DNA from: DALYJJ01 sp031969915
GTDB taxonomy: Bacteria > Acidobacteriota > Terriglobia > Bryobacterales > Bryobacteraceae
Assembly: GCA_031969915.1 (NCBI GenBank)
Contig: DALYJJ010000003.1
Coordinates: 28,115-92,114, forward strand
Reading direction: 5' to 3'
DNA: 64,000 nt
Part shown: piece after piece, positions 1-8,078 of the stretch
How the letters are laid out: every line of letters starts with the position of its first letter
Numbering within the stretch: position 1 is the first letter of the stretch
The notes under the pieces: model-generated
The model's database searches: none
Seen by the model: the letters and a program-made list of their open reading frames with translations, nothing else
Told to the model about the DNA's origin: nothing
Position numbers and translations under genes: made by a program

Positions 1-165
1 GTCGCCCGAGCGCCCGAAGACATCGCGGGTGCGGTAATATCCGCCGTCCGGATGATAGAGCGCGGCGCGCATGAACTCGTCGAATCGGATCGGGCCGCGC
101 CGCTCGATGTCCGCGCGAAGCCACTCGGCAACCGTCGTCACGAGTGGTATTCTGGCACACGTCAT
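1..165 (-). CDS. MidA/NDUFAF7-family SAM-dependent methyltransferase (N-terminal part only)
   Basis: The minus strand is open for exactly 55 codons from the ATG at 165 to the window edge, so only the amino terminus is present. It contains GPIRFDEFMRAALYHPDGGYY, which matches the N-terminal signature of the DUF185 family (GPIxFxxFMxxALYxPxxGYY). That family contains mitochondrial NDUFAF7, a protein arginine methyltransferase needed for complex I assembly, and the bacterial MidA-like proteins. The SAM-binding domain lies outside the window. The ATG shares bases with the ATG of the rightward gene at 164. A GTG at 139-141 (protein LVTTVAEWLR) is an alternative start that would remove the overlap. 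Confidence 0.7.
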   Translation of the reverse strand, partial: MTCARIPLVTTVAEWLRADIERRGPIRFDEFMRAALYHPDGGYYRTRDVFGRSGD

Positions 166-751
166 GGCGCTGCCCCCCACCCTCCGCGTGAAGTTGAGTT
201 CCGAGGCGGCGGGCGCGATCGCGATCACTCCCGTGGTGAGCCAGGATCTCGCACTGAGCGAGCTGCTTCAGGTGCTGCTCGCGGCCGCCGGGTACGACGT
301 GGCGCGCGTGCGCGATCTGTTGGAGCGCGGTAGCGTGGTCAACGGCGCGACACGGTACCGGTGGCAGGGATTCCAAGCCGAAGAGAGCGACCTTGCGGCC
401 GCGCTTGCGCAGTTCCCCCGCTCCGATCCGTCTCTACTCTTCAACGCCGCGAAGTGTACGCGCGCGGTGCTGCGCGGGCGGGCCGCGCGTGTCGAACTCA
501 CCGCTCAGACCGCGGGCCGCCGCCGCATCCTCCGCAGGCGCTCCTACTGGGACGCGCTGCTCGCCGAGTGCGCCGCGCCCGAGTACCGCGAGTATTCCTA
601 TCGCGAGCGCGCCGACCTTTTCGTTGCGTCACTGGACGCCGGACGCGCGGCCCGCCTGCGCGAAGCCGCGAAGCTGCTGGCGTATTCCGCGCTCGAACAG
701 CAGATTCGCTGCGGCGCCTTCGACCATGTGGAGCTTTGGGCGCGACGTTGA
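164..751 (+). CDS. hypothetical protein, 195 aa
   Basis: I do not recognise a family. The ATG at 164 (MALPPTLRVKLSS) is the most sensible start; a longer reading from 71 would run antisense through the divergent methyltransferase gene. The protein is Arg- and Ala-rich and probably cytoplasmic, with no signal peptide or membrane segment. Its middle part (LLERGSVVNGATRYRWQG) and the helical C-terminus look like a folded globular protein. The following permease begins 16 bases after the stop, so the two may be co-transcribed. Gene reality rests on uninterrupted high-GC codon use and spacing only. Confidence 0.5.
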   Translation: MALPPTLRVKLSSEAAGAIAITPVVSQDLALSELLQVLLAAAGYDVARVRDLLERGSVVNGATRYRWQGFQAEESDLAAALAQFPRSDPSLLFNAAKCTRAVLRGRAARVELTAQTAGRRRILRRRSYWDALLAECAAPEYREYSYRERADLFVASLDAGRAARLREAAKLLAYSALEQQIRCGAFDHVELWARR

Positions 752-767
752 TATACTGCACGGCGCC

Positions 768-2099
768 ATGCTTCCCGATTACATCGCCAAAGCCACGCCG
801 AACCCCGCCTCCAATCGCGCCCCGTGGTACGCGAACACCGCGCCCAGCTACGCGGGCGTCTTCCTCTGGATCGCGTTCTACCAATCGATGGCCGCGGGCA
901 CGCTCGATCGCGGCGGCATTGGCGTGTGTATCGCCGCGCTCGTCGTGGCCGGGCTGTTGAGCTACGGCCTCTACTACCTGGTGCCCGCGCTGCTCGGGAT
1001 GAAGACCGGCTACCCGCTCTACGTCGTCGGCTCGTCCACCTTCGGCGCCACGGGCGGCTACCTGATGCCCGGTCTGCTGATGGGCCTGCTGCAAGTCGGT
1101 TGGTTCGCGGTGGGTACGTTCTTCTCCACGCGCTTCATCCTGAACGGCCTGGGCATGGACGCAACTCCCGGTTCGCCGGCCTTCATCGCCGTCGCCGTGG
1201 TGTGGGGCTACGTGATGGCGTACATCGGCGTGAAGGGCATCGGCTACGTCGCGCGCGTGTCGCTGTTCCTCAACCTGATCCCGTTCCTGATGCTGCTGAT
1301 CGTCTTTTTCCAAACCCAGGGCGGCATCGCGAAATACGAGGCGCCCAACCCCGCGCCCTTCGCCGCCTTCACCATGCTCATCCAAATCGTGATCGGCTTC
1401 TTCGCCACCGCGGGCGCGGCGGGCGCCGACTTCGGCATGAACGCCCGCGACGCGCGCGACGTGCGGTACGGCGGCCTGGTGGGCATCGCCCTCGCCATTC
1501 TCTACGCGGGCGGACTGCCGTTGCTCTCCGTGGCCGGCGCCAAGGGGCTGAACCCCGCGCTGCCCAGCCTGAACTACGACGCAGTGATCGGTTCGCTCGG
1601 CGGCGTTCTCACCTCCGGCATGCTCTTCCTCTTCGCGATCGCCTCCATTACGCCCGCCTGCTTCTGCGCCTTCATCGCGGGCAACAGCTTCTCCACCATG
1701 ATTCCCGGCGTCTCGCGCATGGCCTCCACCATGGCCGGCGTCACGGTGGCCATCCTGCTGGCCGTGACCGGAGCGGCCGAGAATCTGGTCAGCTTCTTCA
1801 CCATCGTGGGCGCATCGTTCGGCCCCATCTGCGGAGCGATGGCCGCCGATTACTGGCTCAGCGGAGGGCGCTGGTCAGGCCCGCGGGAAGGCATCAATTT
1901 CGCCGGCTATGGCGCGTGGGCGGTGGGCTTCCTGGTGGGAATCCTGCCGTTTCTGCCCGTCTCAGACACGCTGAAGATGTACGCGCAACCCGCGGTGGTC
2001 TACAGCTTTGTCGCGGGCCTGGTGGTGTACGCGATCCTCGCCAAGGCGGGCCTGGAACCGAAGCCGGTGCCGATGGCGGCGAAGAGCGCCGCTTCCTAG
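768..2099 (+). CDS. NCS1-family (purine/cytosine permease-like) membrane transporter
   Basis: This 443-residue integral membrane protein has about twelve hydrophobic segments. The N-terminus (PWYANTAPSYAGVFLWIAFY) and the first helices resemble the nucleobase:cation symporter-1 family, which includes cytosine permease CodB and imports purines, cytosine, allantoin or related compounds with H+ or Na+. The start is the ATG at 768 (MLPDYIAKATPNPAS). The substrate cannot be told from sequence, and no nucleobase catabolic gene lies nearby. Its stop overlaps the stop of the converging der gene by four bases (CTAG). Confidence 0.75.
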   Translation: MLPDYIAKATPNPASNRAPWYANTAPSYAGVFLWIAFYQSMAAGTLDRGGIGVCIAALVVAGLLSYGLYYLVPALLGMKTGYPLYVVGSSTFGATGGYLMPGLLMGLLQVGWFAVGTFFSTRFILNGLGMDATPGSPAFIAVAVVWGYVMAYIGVKGIGYVARVSLFLNLIPFLMLLIVFFQTQGGIAKYEAPNPAPFAAFTMLIQIVIGFFATAGAAGADFGMNARDARDVRYGGLVGIALAILYAGGLPLLSVAGAKGLNPALPSLNYDAVIGSLGGVLTSGMLFLFAIASITPACFCAFIAGNSFSTMIPGVSRMASTMAGVTVAILLAVTGAAENLVSFFTIVGASFGPICGAMAADYWLSGGRWSGPREGINFAGYGAWAVGFLVGILPFLPVSDTLKMYAQPAVVYSFVAGLVVYAILAKAGLEPKPVPMAAKSAAS

Positions 2100-3406
2100 C
2101 GCGGCTTTTCCGGCGCTTTCAGCTTCACCACGATCGGCGTTCCCTCGAAGCCGAAGCGCTCCCGAATGCGGTTGATGAGGTAGCGCTGGGTGGAGAAGTG
2201 CAGATCGCGCTTGCGGTCGGTGAACAGGATGAACGTCGGGGGCCGCACCGAGGCCTGCGTGATGTACTTCAGCTTGAAGTCGCGCTCAAACTCGAGCGTG
2301 TCGACGAAACGGTTCAACTCGCCCGTCGCCACCCGCTGCGACGCCGCCTCGAAAACGCCCTTGATGCGCGGGAATAGCTGCTCGACGCCGGAGCCCGTTT
2401 TGGCGGACAGAAACAGCGCCGGCGCGTAGTCGAGGAACTTCAACTCGTCGCGCACGGCCTGCAGAAACACCTTCCGGCGCTTCTCCCTGGTCGCGTCCCA
2501 CTTGTTCACCACCACGATCACCGCGCGCCCTTCTTCATGGGCGTAGCCGGCGATGGTCGCATCCAATCCCACCAGCCCTTCGCTGGCGTCCAGCACCAGG
2601 ATCACCACGTTGGCCAGCCGGATGTGCCGCCGCGCCATCACCACGCTCAACTTCTCGGCCATCAGCTTGGTCTTGCCCTTGCGACGGATGCCCGCCGTGT
2701 CGACAAAAACGTAGTCCACGCCATCGCGGGCCACCGTCTCATCCACGGCATCGCGAGTGGTGCCCGCGATGGGCGACACGATCGCGCGCTCCTCACCCAC
2801 CAGCGCGTTCAACAACGTCGACTTGCCCACGTTCGGGCGCCCGATGATCGCCACCTTGATGTGCGGCGGCTTCGCCTCTTCTTCTTCGCCCGCGCGCTTC
2901 TCGAAGCCCGCGGTCACGTGATCCAACAGTTCCTCGAGCCCGATGCGATGCTCGGCGCTCACCGGGAAGAGGTGCTGGATTCCCAGCGACCAGAATTCGT
3001 GCGCCAGCGATTCTCGCGCCACCGAATCGATCTTGTTCACCGCAAGCGACAGCGGCTTGCCCAGGCGCTGCAGGTGTTGCACCAGGTCGCGGTCGGCGGC
3101 GGTGATTTCAGTGCGCCCGTCGATCAGGAACACGATCTGGTCCGCCTGATCGAGGGCGACGCGCGCCTGCCGGAAGATCTCGCTGGGAATCAGGTCGTCT
3201 TCGTTCGGGACGATGCCGCCGGTGTCGATCAACTCGAATCGCCGGCCATGATGCTCCGCGACGCCGCGGATGCGGTCGCGGGTGATCCCAGGTTCATCGC
3301 CGACGATCGCGCGCCGCTGTCCGAGGATCGTGTTGAAGAGGGTTGATTTTCCGACGTTGGGCCGGCCCACAATGACTACACTGGGCAAGCTCCCGGGTTG
3401 GACCAT
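2096..3406 (-). CDS. der: ribosome biogenesis GTPase Der (EngA)
   Basis: Der is a tandem GTPase needed for 50S subunit maturation. Two complete G domains are visible. The first has GRPNVGKSTLF near residues 14-24, DTGG near 62 and NKID near 124. The second has GRPNVGKSTLL near 190, DTAG and NKWD. A C-terminal KH-like domain follows (roughly 350-436, containing the RPPTFILF segment). The length of 436 aa is normal for the family. It is divergent from the membrane glycosyltransferase gene at 3432, with only 25 bases between the two start codons. Confidence 0.97.
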   Translation of the reverse strand: MVQPGSLPSVVIVGRPNVGKSTLFNTILGQRRAIVGDEPGITRDRIRGVAEHHGRRFELIDTGGIVPNEDDLIPSEIFRQARVALDQADQIVFLIDGRTEITAADRDLVQHLQRLGKPLSLAVNKIDSVARESLAHEFWSLGIQHLFPVSAEHRIGLEELLDHVTAGFEKRAGEEEEAKPPHIKVAIIGRPNVGKSTLLNALVGEERAIVSPIAGTTRDAVDETVARDGVDYVFVDTAGIRRKGKTKLMAEKLSVVMARRHIRLANVVILVLDASEGLVGLDATIAGYAHEEGRAVIVVVNKWDATREKRRKVFLQAVRDELKFLDYAPALFLSAKTGSGVEQLFPRIKGVFEAASQRVATGELNRFVDTLEFERDFKLKYITQASVRPPTFILFTDRKRDLHFSTQRYLINRIRERFGFEGTPIVVKLKAPEKPR

Positions 3407-3431
3407 TTCGCGTCCATGATAGCATCGGGGG

Positions 3432-5072
3432 TTGCGCTCCCCCCTGTTTTCGCGCTGGTTCTGGCCAGTTTCCGCGCTTCTGCTGGCGGTTCAGTTCGTC
3501 CAGATGTACACCGCCGCGCGCGATGAGAGCCAGACCTTCGACGAGGCCGTCCACCTCACCGCCGGCTACCGCTACTGGAAGACCGGGGCCTTTGAGATGA
3601 ACCGCGAGCACCCGCCGCTGCAGAAGCTCCTCAGCGCGGCCGCGCTGCTCCCGCTGGGATTGCAGCTCCCCACCGATCCGAAGATCCAGGACAACCAGTG
3701 GGAGTACGCCAAAACATTTCTGTACCGGAACGTGGTCCCCGCCGATGTCATCCTGCTGCGGGGCCGCGTGGTCACCATCGCGCTCACGGTTGTTTTGGGG
3801 GCGGCCCTCGCGTGGTGGACCAAGCGGCGGTTTGGGCCGGGACCGGGACTACTGGCCGCATTCCTCTTCACGCTTGACGCGAACTTCCTCGCCCACGGCC
3901 GCCTGGTGACCACGGACCTGGCCGCGGCGCTGTTCTTCTTTCTCACCGCCGCGTGCTGGATCGAAGCGCTCATGGCCCGGCGCGCCTTCTGGTGGTGGAC
4001 CGCGGCCGCCGGCGCGGCGCTCGGCCTGGCGCTCGCGTCCAAGTACTCCGCCATCATTCTGCTCGGCGCGCTGCCCGCGCTGACGGTCATCCGTTGGCCC
4101 GGTTGGCGGCGCGCGGCGGCTGGCCTTGCGCTCGTCTTCCTGCTTTCGATCCCTGTGGTCGCTGCGGTCTACTGGCCCGAGACCGTCCGGTGGACGCTCG
4201 CCCAGGACCACCCGCGGCTGCGCGAGTACACCGACAAGTCCACCCTCATCGGCTACCTCCTGCGCGGCGCGGACCGCCATCTCCGACTGCCGCCCCACAA
4301 CTGGTTCCTGGGGCTGCACGACGTCGCGCAGCACGACAAAGAAGGCCACAACGCGTACCTGCTCGGCGAGCAATCGGACAAGGGATGGTGGTACTACTTC
4401 CCCGTGGCTTTCGGCGTGAAGACACCCGCCGCACTGCTGTTGCTTACCGTCGCCGCGCTGGCGCTCGGCTGGCGTGCCGGCCGGCACGAGTGGCTTTCGC
4501 TGCTCGTCCCCGTGGCGCTCTACTTCGCGGTTTCGATGTCGAGCCGGATCAATATCGGCCTGCGCCACCTGCTCCCGGTCTTTCCGTTCCTGATGGTTCT
4601 GGGCGCCGCGGCGGCCATGCGCGCGGTCCAAGGCCGCTGGCGGATTGCTTTGCTCACCGCCGCCGTGGCCCTGCATCTGTTCGAAGCCGTTCGCATCGCG
4701 CCGTACCATCTGGCGTTCTTCAACGTTTTCGCCGGTGGTCCGGCGGCCGGGCCGAAGTACCTGGTCGATTCGAATCTCGATTGGGGCCAGGACCTCAAGC
4801 GCCTCAAAGCCCGAATCGATCAAGAAAAGTGGAACGCGGTGTGCGTCGAGTACTTCGGTTACGCCGAACCGAAGGACTACGGCATCAAGGCCGAGTACCT
4901 TCCCAAGAGCTGGAACAGGGGTGAGATGGAATGGATGAACTGCGTCGGCGCGATCAGCGCCACGCTCCTTCAGGACATGTACATTCAGAAGGGCAGCTTT
5001 GAATGGCTGCGCCGGCGCCGGCCCCTGGGCCACGTCGGTTATTCCATCTACTTGTACGACTTGCGAAAATAG
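3432..5072 (+). CDS. GT39-like (PMT/ArnT-type) membrane glycosyltransferase
   Basis: This 546-aa polytopic membrane protein is of the dolichyl-phosphate-mannose-protein mannosyltransferase / ArnT type, which uses a polyprenyl-phosphate sugar as donor on the outer face of the inner membrane. An N-terminal helix is followed by acidic residues in a first periplasmic loop (RDESQTFDEAVH, near 30-41) and EHPPLQKLL near 59, the usual position of the catalytic Asp/Glu of this fold. A soluble C-terminal part (from about 430) contains LVDSNLDWGQDLKRL. The TTG at 3432 is the only sensible start upstream of the first helix. The acceptor is unknown. Confidence 0.8.
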   Translation: MRSPLFSRWFWPVSALLLAVQFVQMYTAARDESQTFDEAVHLTAGYRYWKTGAFEMNREHPPLQKLLSAAALLPLGLQLPTDPKIQDNQWEYAKTFLYRNVVPADVILLRGRVVTIALTVVLGAALAWWTKRRFGPGPGLLAAFLFTLDANFLAHGRLVTTDLAAALFFFLTAACWIEALMARRAFWWWTAAAGAALGLALASKYSAIILLGALPALTVIRWPGWRRAAAGLALVFLLSIPVVAAVYWPETVRWTLAQDHPRLREYTDKSTLIGYLLRGADRHLRLPPHNWFLGLHDVAQHDKEGHNAYLLGEQSDKGWWYYFPVAFGVKTPAALLLLTVAALALGWRAGRHEWLSLLVPVALYFAVSMSSRINIGLRHLLPVFPFLMVLGAAAAMRAVQGRWRIALLTAAVALHLFEAVRIAPYHLAFFNVFAGGPAAGPKYLVDSNLDWGQDLKRLKARIDQEKWNAVCVEYFGYAEPKDYGIKAEYLPKSWNRGEMEWMNCVGAISATLLQDMYIQKGSFEWLRRRRPLGHVGYSIYLYDLRK

Positions 5073-5081
5073 AAAACGCAG

Positions 5082-5687
5082 ATGGTCATCACGGGCGTCT
5101 ACTATGCACTGGGCCTGATCGCCGGCGGCCTGGTTGCCGGATACTTCACCAACCCCTGGCTGGGAGCGCCGTTCTACTTGCTGGCCGCCTTCTGCCTCTA
5201 CTTTTTCCGCGATCCGAGTCGCGAGATCCCGCACGGCTCCTACGCCGTTTCGCCCGCGGACGGGAAGGTGGTCCAGGTGAAGCCCGAGCCCGGCCCCCTC
5301 ACCCGCGTGAGCATCTTCCTGAACGTTTTCGACGTGCATGTGAACCGGGCGCCGATCGCGGGCAAGATCACCAACGTGGTGTACAAGCGCGGCCAATTCC
5401 TGGTGGCGAGCAAGGAACTCGCCTCCACGGAGAACGAACAGAACACCATCACCGTGGAATCGCAGGACGGCGTGGAGGTGGTGTTCTCACAGATCGCCGG
5501 CCTGATCGCGCGCCGCATCGTGTGCTGGAAGAAGCCCGGCGATTACGTGACCGCGGGCGAGCGCATCGGCCTGATCCGGTTCGGCTCGCGCGTCGACCTG
5601 CTGTTAGGACCGCAGTGGGATGTCAAGGTACGCCCGGGCCAGAGAGTGAGCGCAGGATCGTCCATCCTCGCCGAACGGACCCATTGA
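5082..5687 (+). CDS. psd: phosphatidylserine decarboxylase, short (type A) form
   Basis: Phosphatidylserine decarboxylase makes phosphatidylethanolamine from phosphatidylserine at the inner membrane. This 201-aa protein is the short form. It has two N-terminal hydrophobic segments, then FFRDPSR near 45 and VSPADGKVVQV near 60, which are hallmarks of the family. RFGSRVDLLLG near 165 contains the Gly-Ser pair where the proenzyme cleaves itself to form the pyruvoyl group. Its TGA overlaps the ATG of the adjacent pssA, so the two consecutive PE-synthesis steps are translationally coupled in reverse pathway order. Confidence 0.93.
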   Translation: MVITGVYYALGLIAGGLVAGYFTNPWLGAPFYLLAAFCLYFFRDPSREIPHGSYAVSPADGKVVQVKPEPGPLTRVSIFLNVFDVHVNRAPIAGKITNVVYKRGQFLVASKELASTENEQNTITVESQDGVEVVFSQIAGLIARRIVCWKKPGDYVTAGERIGLIRFGSRVDLLLGPQWDVKVRPGQRVSAGSSILAERTH

Positions 5688-6559
5688 TGCTGACGAAGCA
5701 CCTCTATCACCCCGACCACCGCCCCCGTAAAGCGGCCTACGCCCTGCCGACGCTCTTCACCGCGGGCAACCTGTTCCTGGGCTTCGCGGCGATCATCAAG
5801 GCGTTTCAGGGAGGGATGGCCGCGTCTTCGGGTGCCCTGGCTTCGAACCGGCACCTGGAGTTGGCCGCGATCATGATCGGCATCGCCATTCTCCTCGACG
5901 GCCTCGACGGCCGCATCGCCCGCCTCACCAACACGGTGAGCGATTTCGGCCGCGAACTCGACTCGCTCGCCGATGTGATCACCTTCGGCATCGCCCCGGC
6001 GGTGCTCGCCTTCATCTGGGGCGTGCAGTTCGTCGAGACCGCGGACAACCCCGTGATTCGCGAACAACTCCATCGGGCCGGCTACTTCGTCGCGTTCCTC
6101 TTTCTGCTGTGCGGCGCCTCGCGCCTGGCGCGCTTCAACATCACTACGAACCCCGTCCCCAAGAATCCGGGCCGGCCGGACCGCAAGTATTTCGTCGGCC
6201 TGCCGATACCCGCCGCCGCCGGCTTCGTCGCCGCCGTGGTGTACGCGGCCGATTCGATTCCCGTGCAGTTCTGGGTCTTCACGGTGATCTGGCTGTTTTC
6301 GCTCGGACTGGTTTCGTTTCTCATGGTCAGCACGTGGCGCTACCGCAGCTTCAAGGACTTGAACCTGCTGCGGCCGCGCTCGCCGCTGATGGTGGTGCTC
6401 TTTGGCGCGCTGATCTACGCGATCCTCAACTACAGCCAGCCGGTCCTGCTCGCCATGGCCGGAACGTATGTCTCGAGCGGAGTGATCGTCCGCGCCGCGG
6501 GGATCATTCGGAGGCGTTTTTCCCCACGCCGCGAACTTCCGGAGACGCAGGTCGGGTGA
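5687..6559 (+). CDS. pssA: CDP-diacylglycerol-serine O-phosphatidyltransferase
   Basis: PssA joins serine to CDP-diacylglycerol to make phosphatidylserine, the substrate of the preceding decarboxylase. This is a 290-aa integral membrane protein. The CDP-alcohol phosphotransferase signature DGxxARx8Gx3Dx3D is complete, beginning DGRIAR near residue 70 and ending ELDSLAD. Several further transmembrane helices follow. The start ATG at 5687 overlaps the psd stop by one base, and the stop overlaps the next ATG at 6559 (TGATG). This is the type II, CDP-alcohol superfamily enzyme rather than the PLD-type E. coli enzyme. Confidence 0.93.
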   Translation: MLTKHLYHPDHRPRKAAYALPTLFTAGNLFLGFAAIIKAFQGGMAASSGALASNRHLELAAIMIGIAILLDGLDGRIARLTNTVSDFGRELDSLADVITFGIAPAVLAFIWGVQFVETADNPVIREQLHRAGYFVAFLFLLCGASRLARFNITTNPVPKNPGRPDRKYFVGLPIPAAAGFVAAVVYAADSIPVQFWVFTVIWLFSLGLVSFLMVSTWRYRSFKDLNLLRPRSPLMVVLFGALIYAILNYSQPVLLAMAGTYVSSGVIVRAAGIIRRRFSPRRELPETQVG

Positions 6560-7566
6560 TGAATCATTCTGTTGTAGCGCTCGTGGGCAGCGAGTCCCTG
6601 CTCGGCAAAGAAGTTCGCGAAGTGGCCGGCCAATACGTCCCGGCCGCGCGGCTGCAACTGGTGGGAGCCGACGCCGCCTCTGTATTCACCGAAGACGAAG
6701 GCGAGGCCGTAGTGATCACGGGTATGGACGAAGTGAGCCTGGGCGAAGCCGACGTCGCCGCGCTCGCTGGCACGGCGGAATCCAGCCGCCGCGCCTTCGC
6801 CATCGTTTCGAAGCTCGCCGACGCGCCCGCCGTGATCGATCTGACGCGCAGCCTGGAAGACAACCCGCGCGCACGCCTCCGCGCGCCGATGGCCGAGCCG
6901 CCGGGTTACGCGGCCGAGGCCTCCGCCATCCACGTCATCGCACACCCGGCGGCCATCGCTCTGGCGGTGTTCCTGAACCGTCTCCACGCAAGCCACCCGG
7001 TTCGCCAGGCGGTGGTGCAGATCCTGGAACCGGCGAGCGAGCAGGGACAGCGCGGCATCAATGAACTGCAACAGCAGACCGTCAGTCTGCTCTCCTTCAA
7101 GCCGCTGCATAAGGAGATCTATGACGAGCAGGTGAGCTTCAACCTTGTTGCGCGCTACGGGGCCGAAGCGCCGCGGCCGCTGCAGGAGATCGAGGCCACG
7201 ATCGAGCGCCACCTCGCCACGCTGCTCTCCCGTTCGAGCGGCGCGCCGATGCCTTCGCTCCGGCTCGTTCAGGCGCCCGTCTTCCATGGGTACAGTTTCT
7301 CGGTGTGGGTTCGGTTTGACGAGAACGCGGGGCCTGAGGCGATTGCCGAGTCGCTCGCCAGCGCCCTGGTGGAGATCCGCGCCGCCGACGAGGAGCCGCC
7401 CACGAACGTTGGGGTCACAGGCCAGACGGGCCTTACCGTGGGCGTGATCGAACGCGATCGCAACGACCGTCAGGCCTGCTGGTTCTGGCTGGTGGCGGAC
7501 AATCTCCGCCTGGTGGCCGAGAACGCGGTGCTCGTGGCCCGCGCGCTTCTGGAGCGCGGCCAGTGA
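6559..7566 (+). CDS. aspartate-semialdehyde dehydrogenase-like protein lacking the catalytic Cys
   Basis: The 335-aa product has the general plan of aspartate-semialdehyde dehydrogenase. There is an N-terminal Rossmann start (VALVGSESLLGKEV). A segment aligned with the family's SGxGxxGxxEL region reads EPASEQGQRGINELQQQT. The C-terminal half has HGYSFSVWVRF in the place of the GHS motif. Where functional enzymes carry the nucleophile (NPNCST), this protein reads AHPAAIAL, so the catalytic cysteine appears to be missing. It is probably a pseudo-enzyme rather than the lysine/threonine pathway enzyme. It overlaps pssA and lptE by one and four bases, so it is embedded in an envelope operon. Confidence 0.7.
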   Translation: MNHSVVALVGSESLLGKEVREVAGQYVPAARLQLVGADAASVFTEDEGEAVVITGMDEVSLGEADVAALAGTAESSRRAFAIVSKLADAPAVIDLTRSLEDNPRARLRAPMAEPPGYAAEASAIHVIAHPAAIALAVFLNRLHASHPVRQAVVQILEPASEQGQRGINELQQQTVSLLSFKPLHKEIYDEQVSFNLVARYGAEAPRPLQEIEATIERHLATLLSRSSGAPMPSLRLVQAPVFHGYSFSVWVRFDENAGPEAIAESLASALVEIRAADEEPPTNVGVTGQTGLTVGVIERDRNDRQACWFWLVADNLRLVAENAVLVARALLERGQ

Positions 7567-8075
7567 GGCTGTTCGTGGCCTGCGCCTCGCTCCTGGCGCT
7601 CACCGCCTGCGGTTACCGTGTGGCGGGCAAAGGCGACCTGTTGCCCAAGAACATCAAGACCATCGCCGTACCCGCCTTCTCCAACGGCACCACGCGCTAC
7701 CGCCTCACGGATCTGCTTCCCGCCGCGATCACCCGGGAGTTCATCAGCCGGACGCGCTACGATGTGGTGACCGACGCCGGCCAGGCCGACGCGGTGCTCA
7801 CCGGCGTGGTGGCGAACGTCTTCACGTCGCCCACTGTCTTCGACCCCGGCACGGGCCGCGCCAGCGGGATCCAGGTGAACGTCAATCTCCAGGTCACGCT
7901 GCGCGAGCGCGCTACGGGCAAGGTGCTGTACAACCAACCCAACATCGAGTTCCGGCAGCGCTACGAGATCGCGCTCGATCCGCGCGCGTTCTTCGACGAA
8001 AGCGGCGCGGCGCTCGAGCGCTTGAGCCGCGACGTCGCGCGGACCGTGGTGAGCGGCGTCTTAGAGGTTTTCTGA
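7563..8075 (+). CDS. lptE: LptE-like outer-membrane LPS-assembly lipoprotein
   Basis: The product is a 170-aa lipoprotein with a short signal peptide ending in the lipobox LTAC (Cys16). The sequence that follows (CGYRVAGKGDLLPKNIKTIAVPAFSN) is typical of the LptE family, the plug lipoprotein of the LptD outer-membrane LPS translocon. Length and predicted alpha/beta content fit. The GTG start overlaps the previous stop by four bases (GTGA). holA follows three bases after the stop, a gene pairing also known from proteobacteria (lptE-holA). LptD itself is not in the window. Confidence 0.82.
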   Translation: MRLFVACASLLALTACGYRVAGKGDLLPKNIKTIAVPAFSNGTTRYRLTDLLPAAITREFISRTRYDVVTDAGQADAVLTGVVANVFTSPTVFDPGTGRASGIQVNVNLQVTLRERATGKVLYNQPNIEFRQRYEIALDPRAFFDESGAALERLSRDVARTVVSGVLEVF

Positions 8076-8078
8076 AGC

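Noticed and set aside
824..2377. A 517-codon Arg-rich plus-strand frame over the permease gene
   Set aside because: Alternative frame of the NCS1 permease; the polytopic membrane protein in the other frame is clearly the real one.
3849..5396. A long minus-strand frame across the GT39-like gene and psd
   Set aside because: It crosses two real genes on the opposite strand and has a shadow-type composition.
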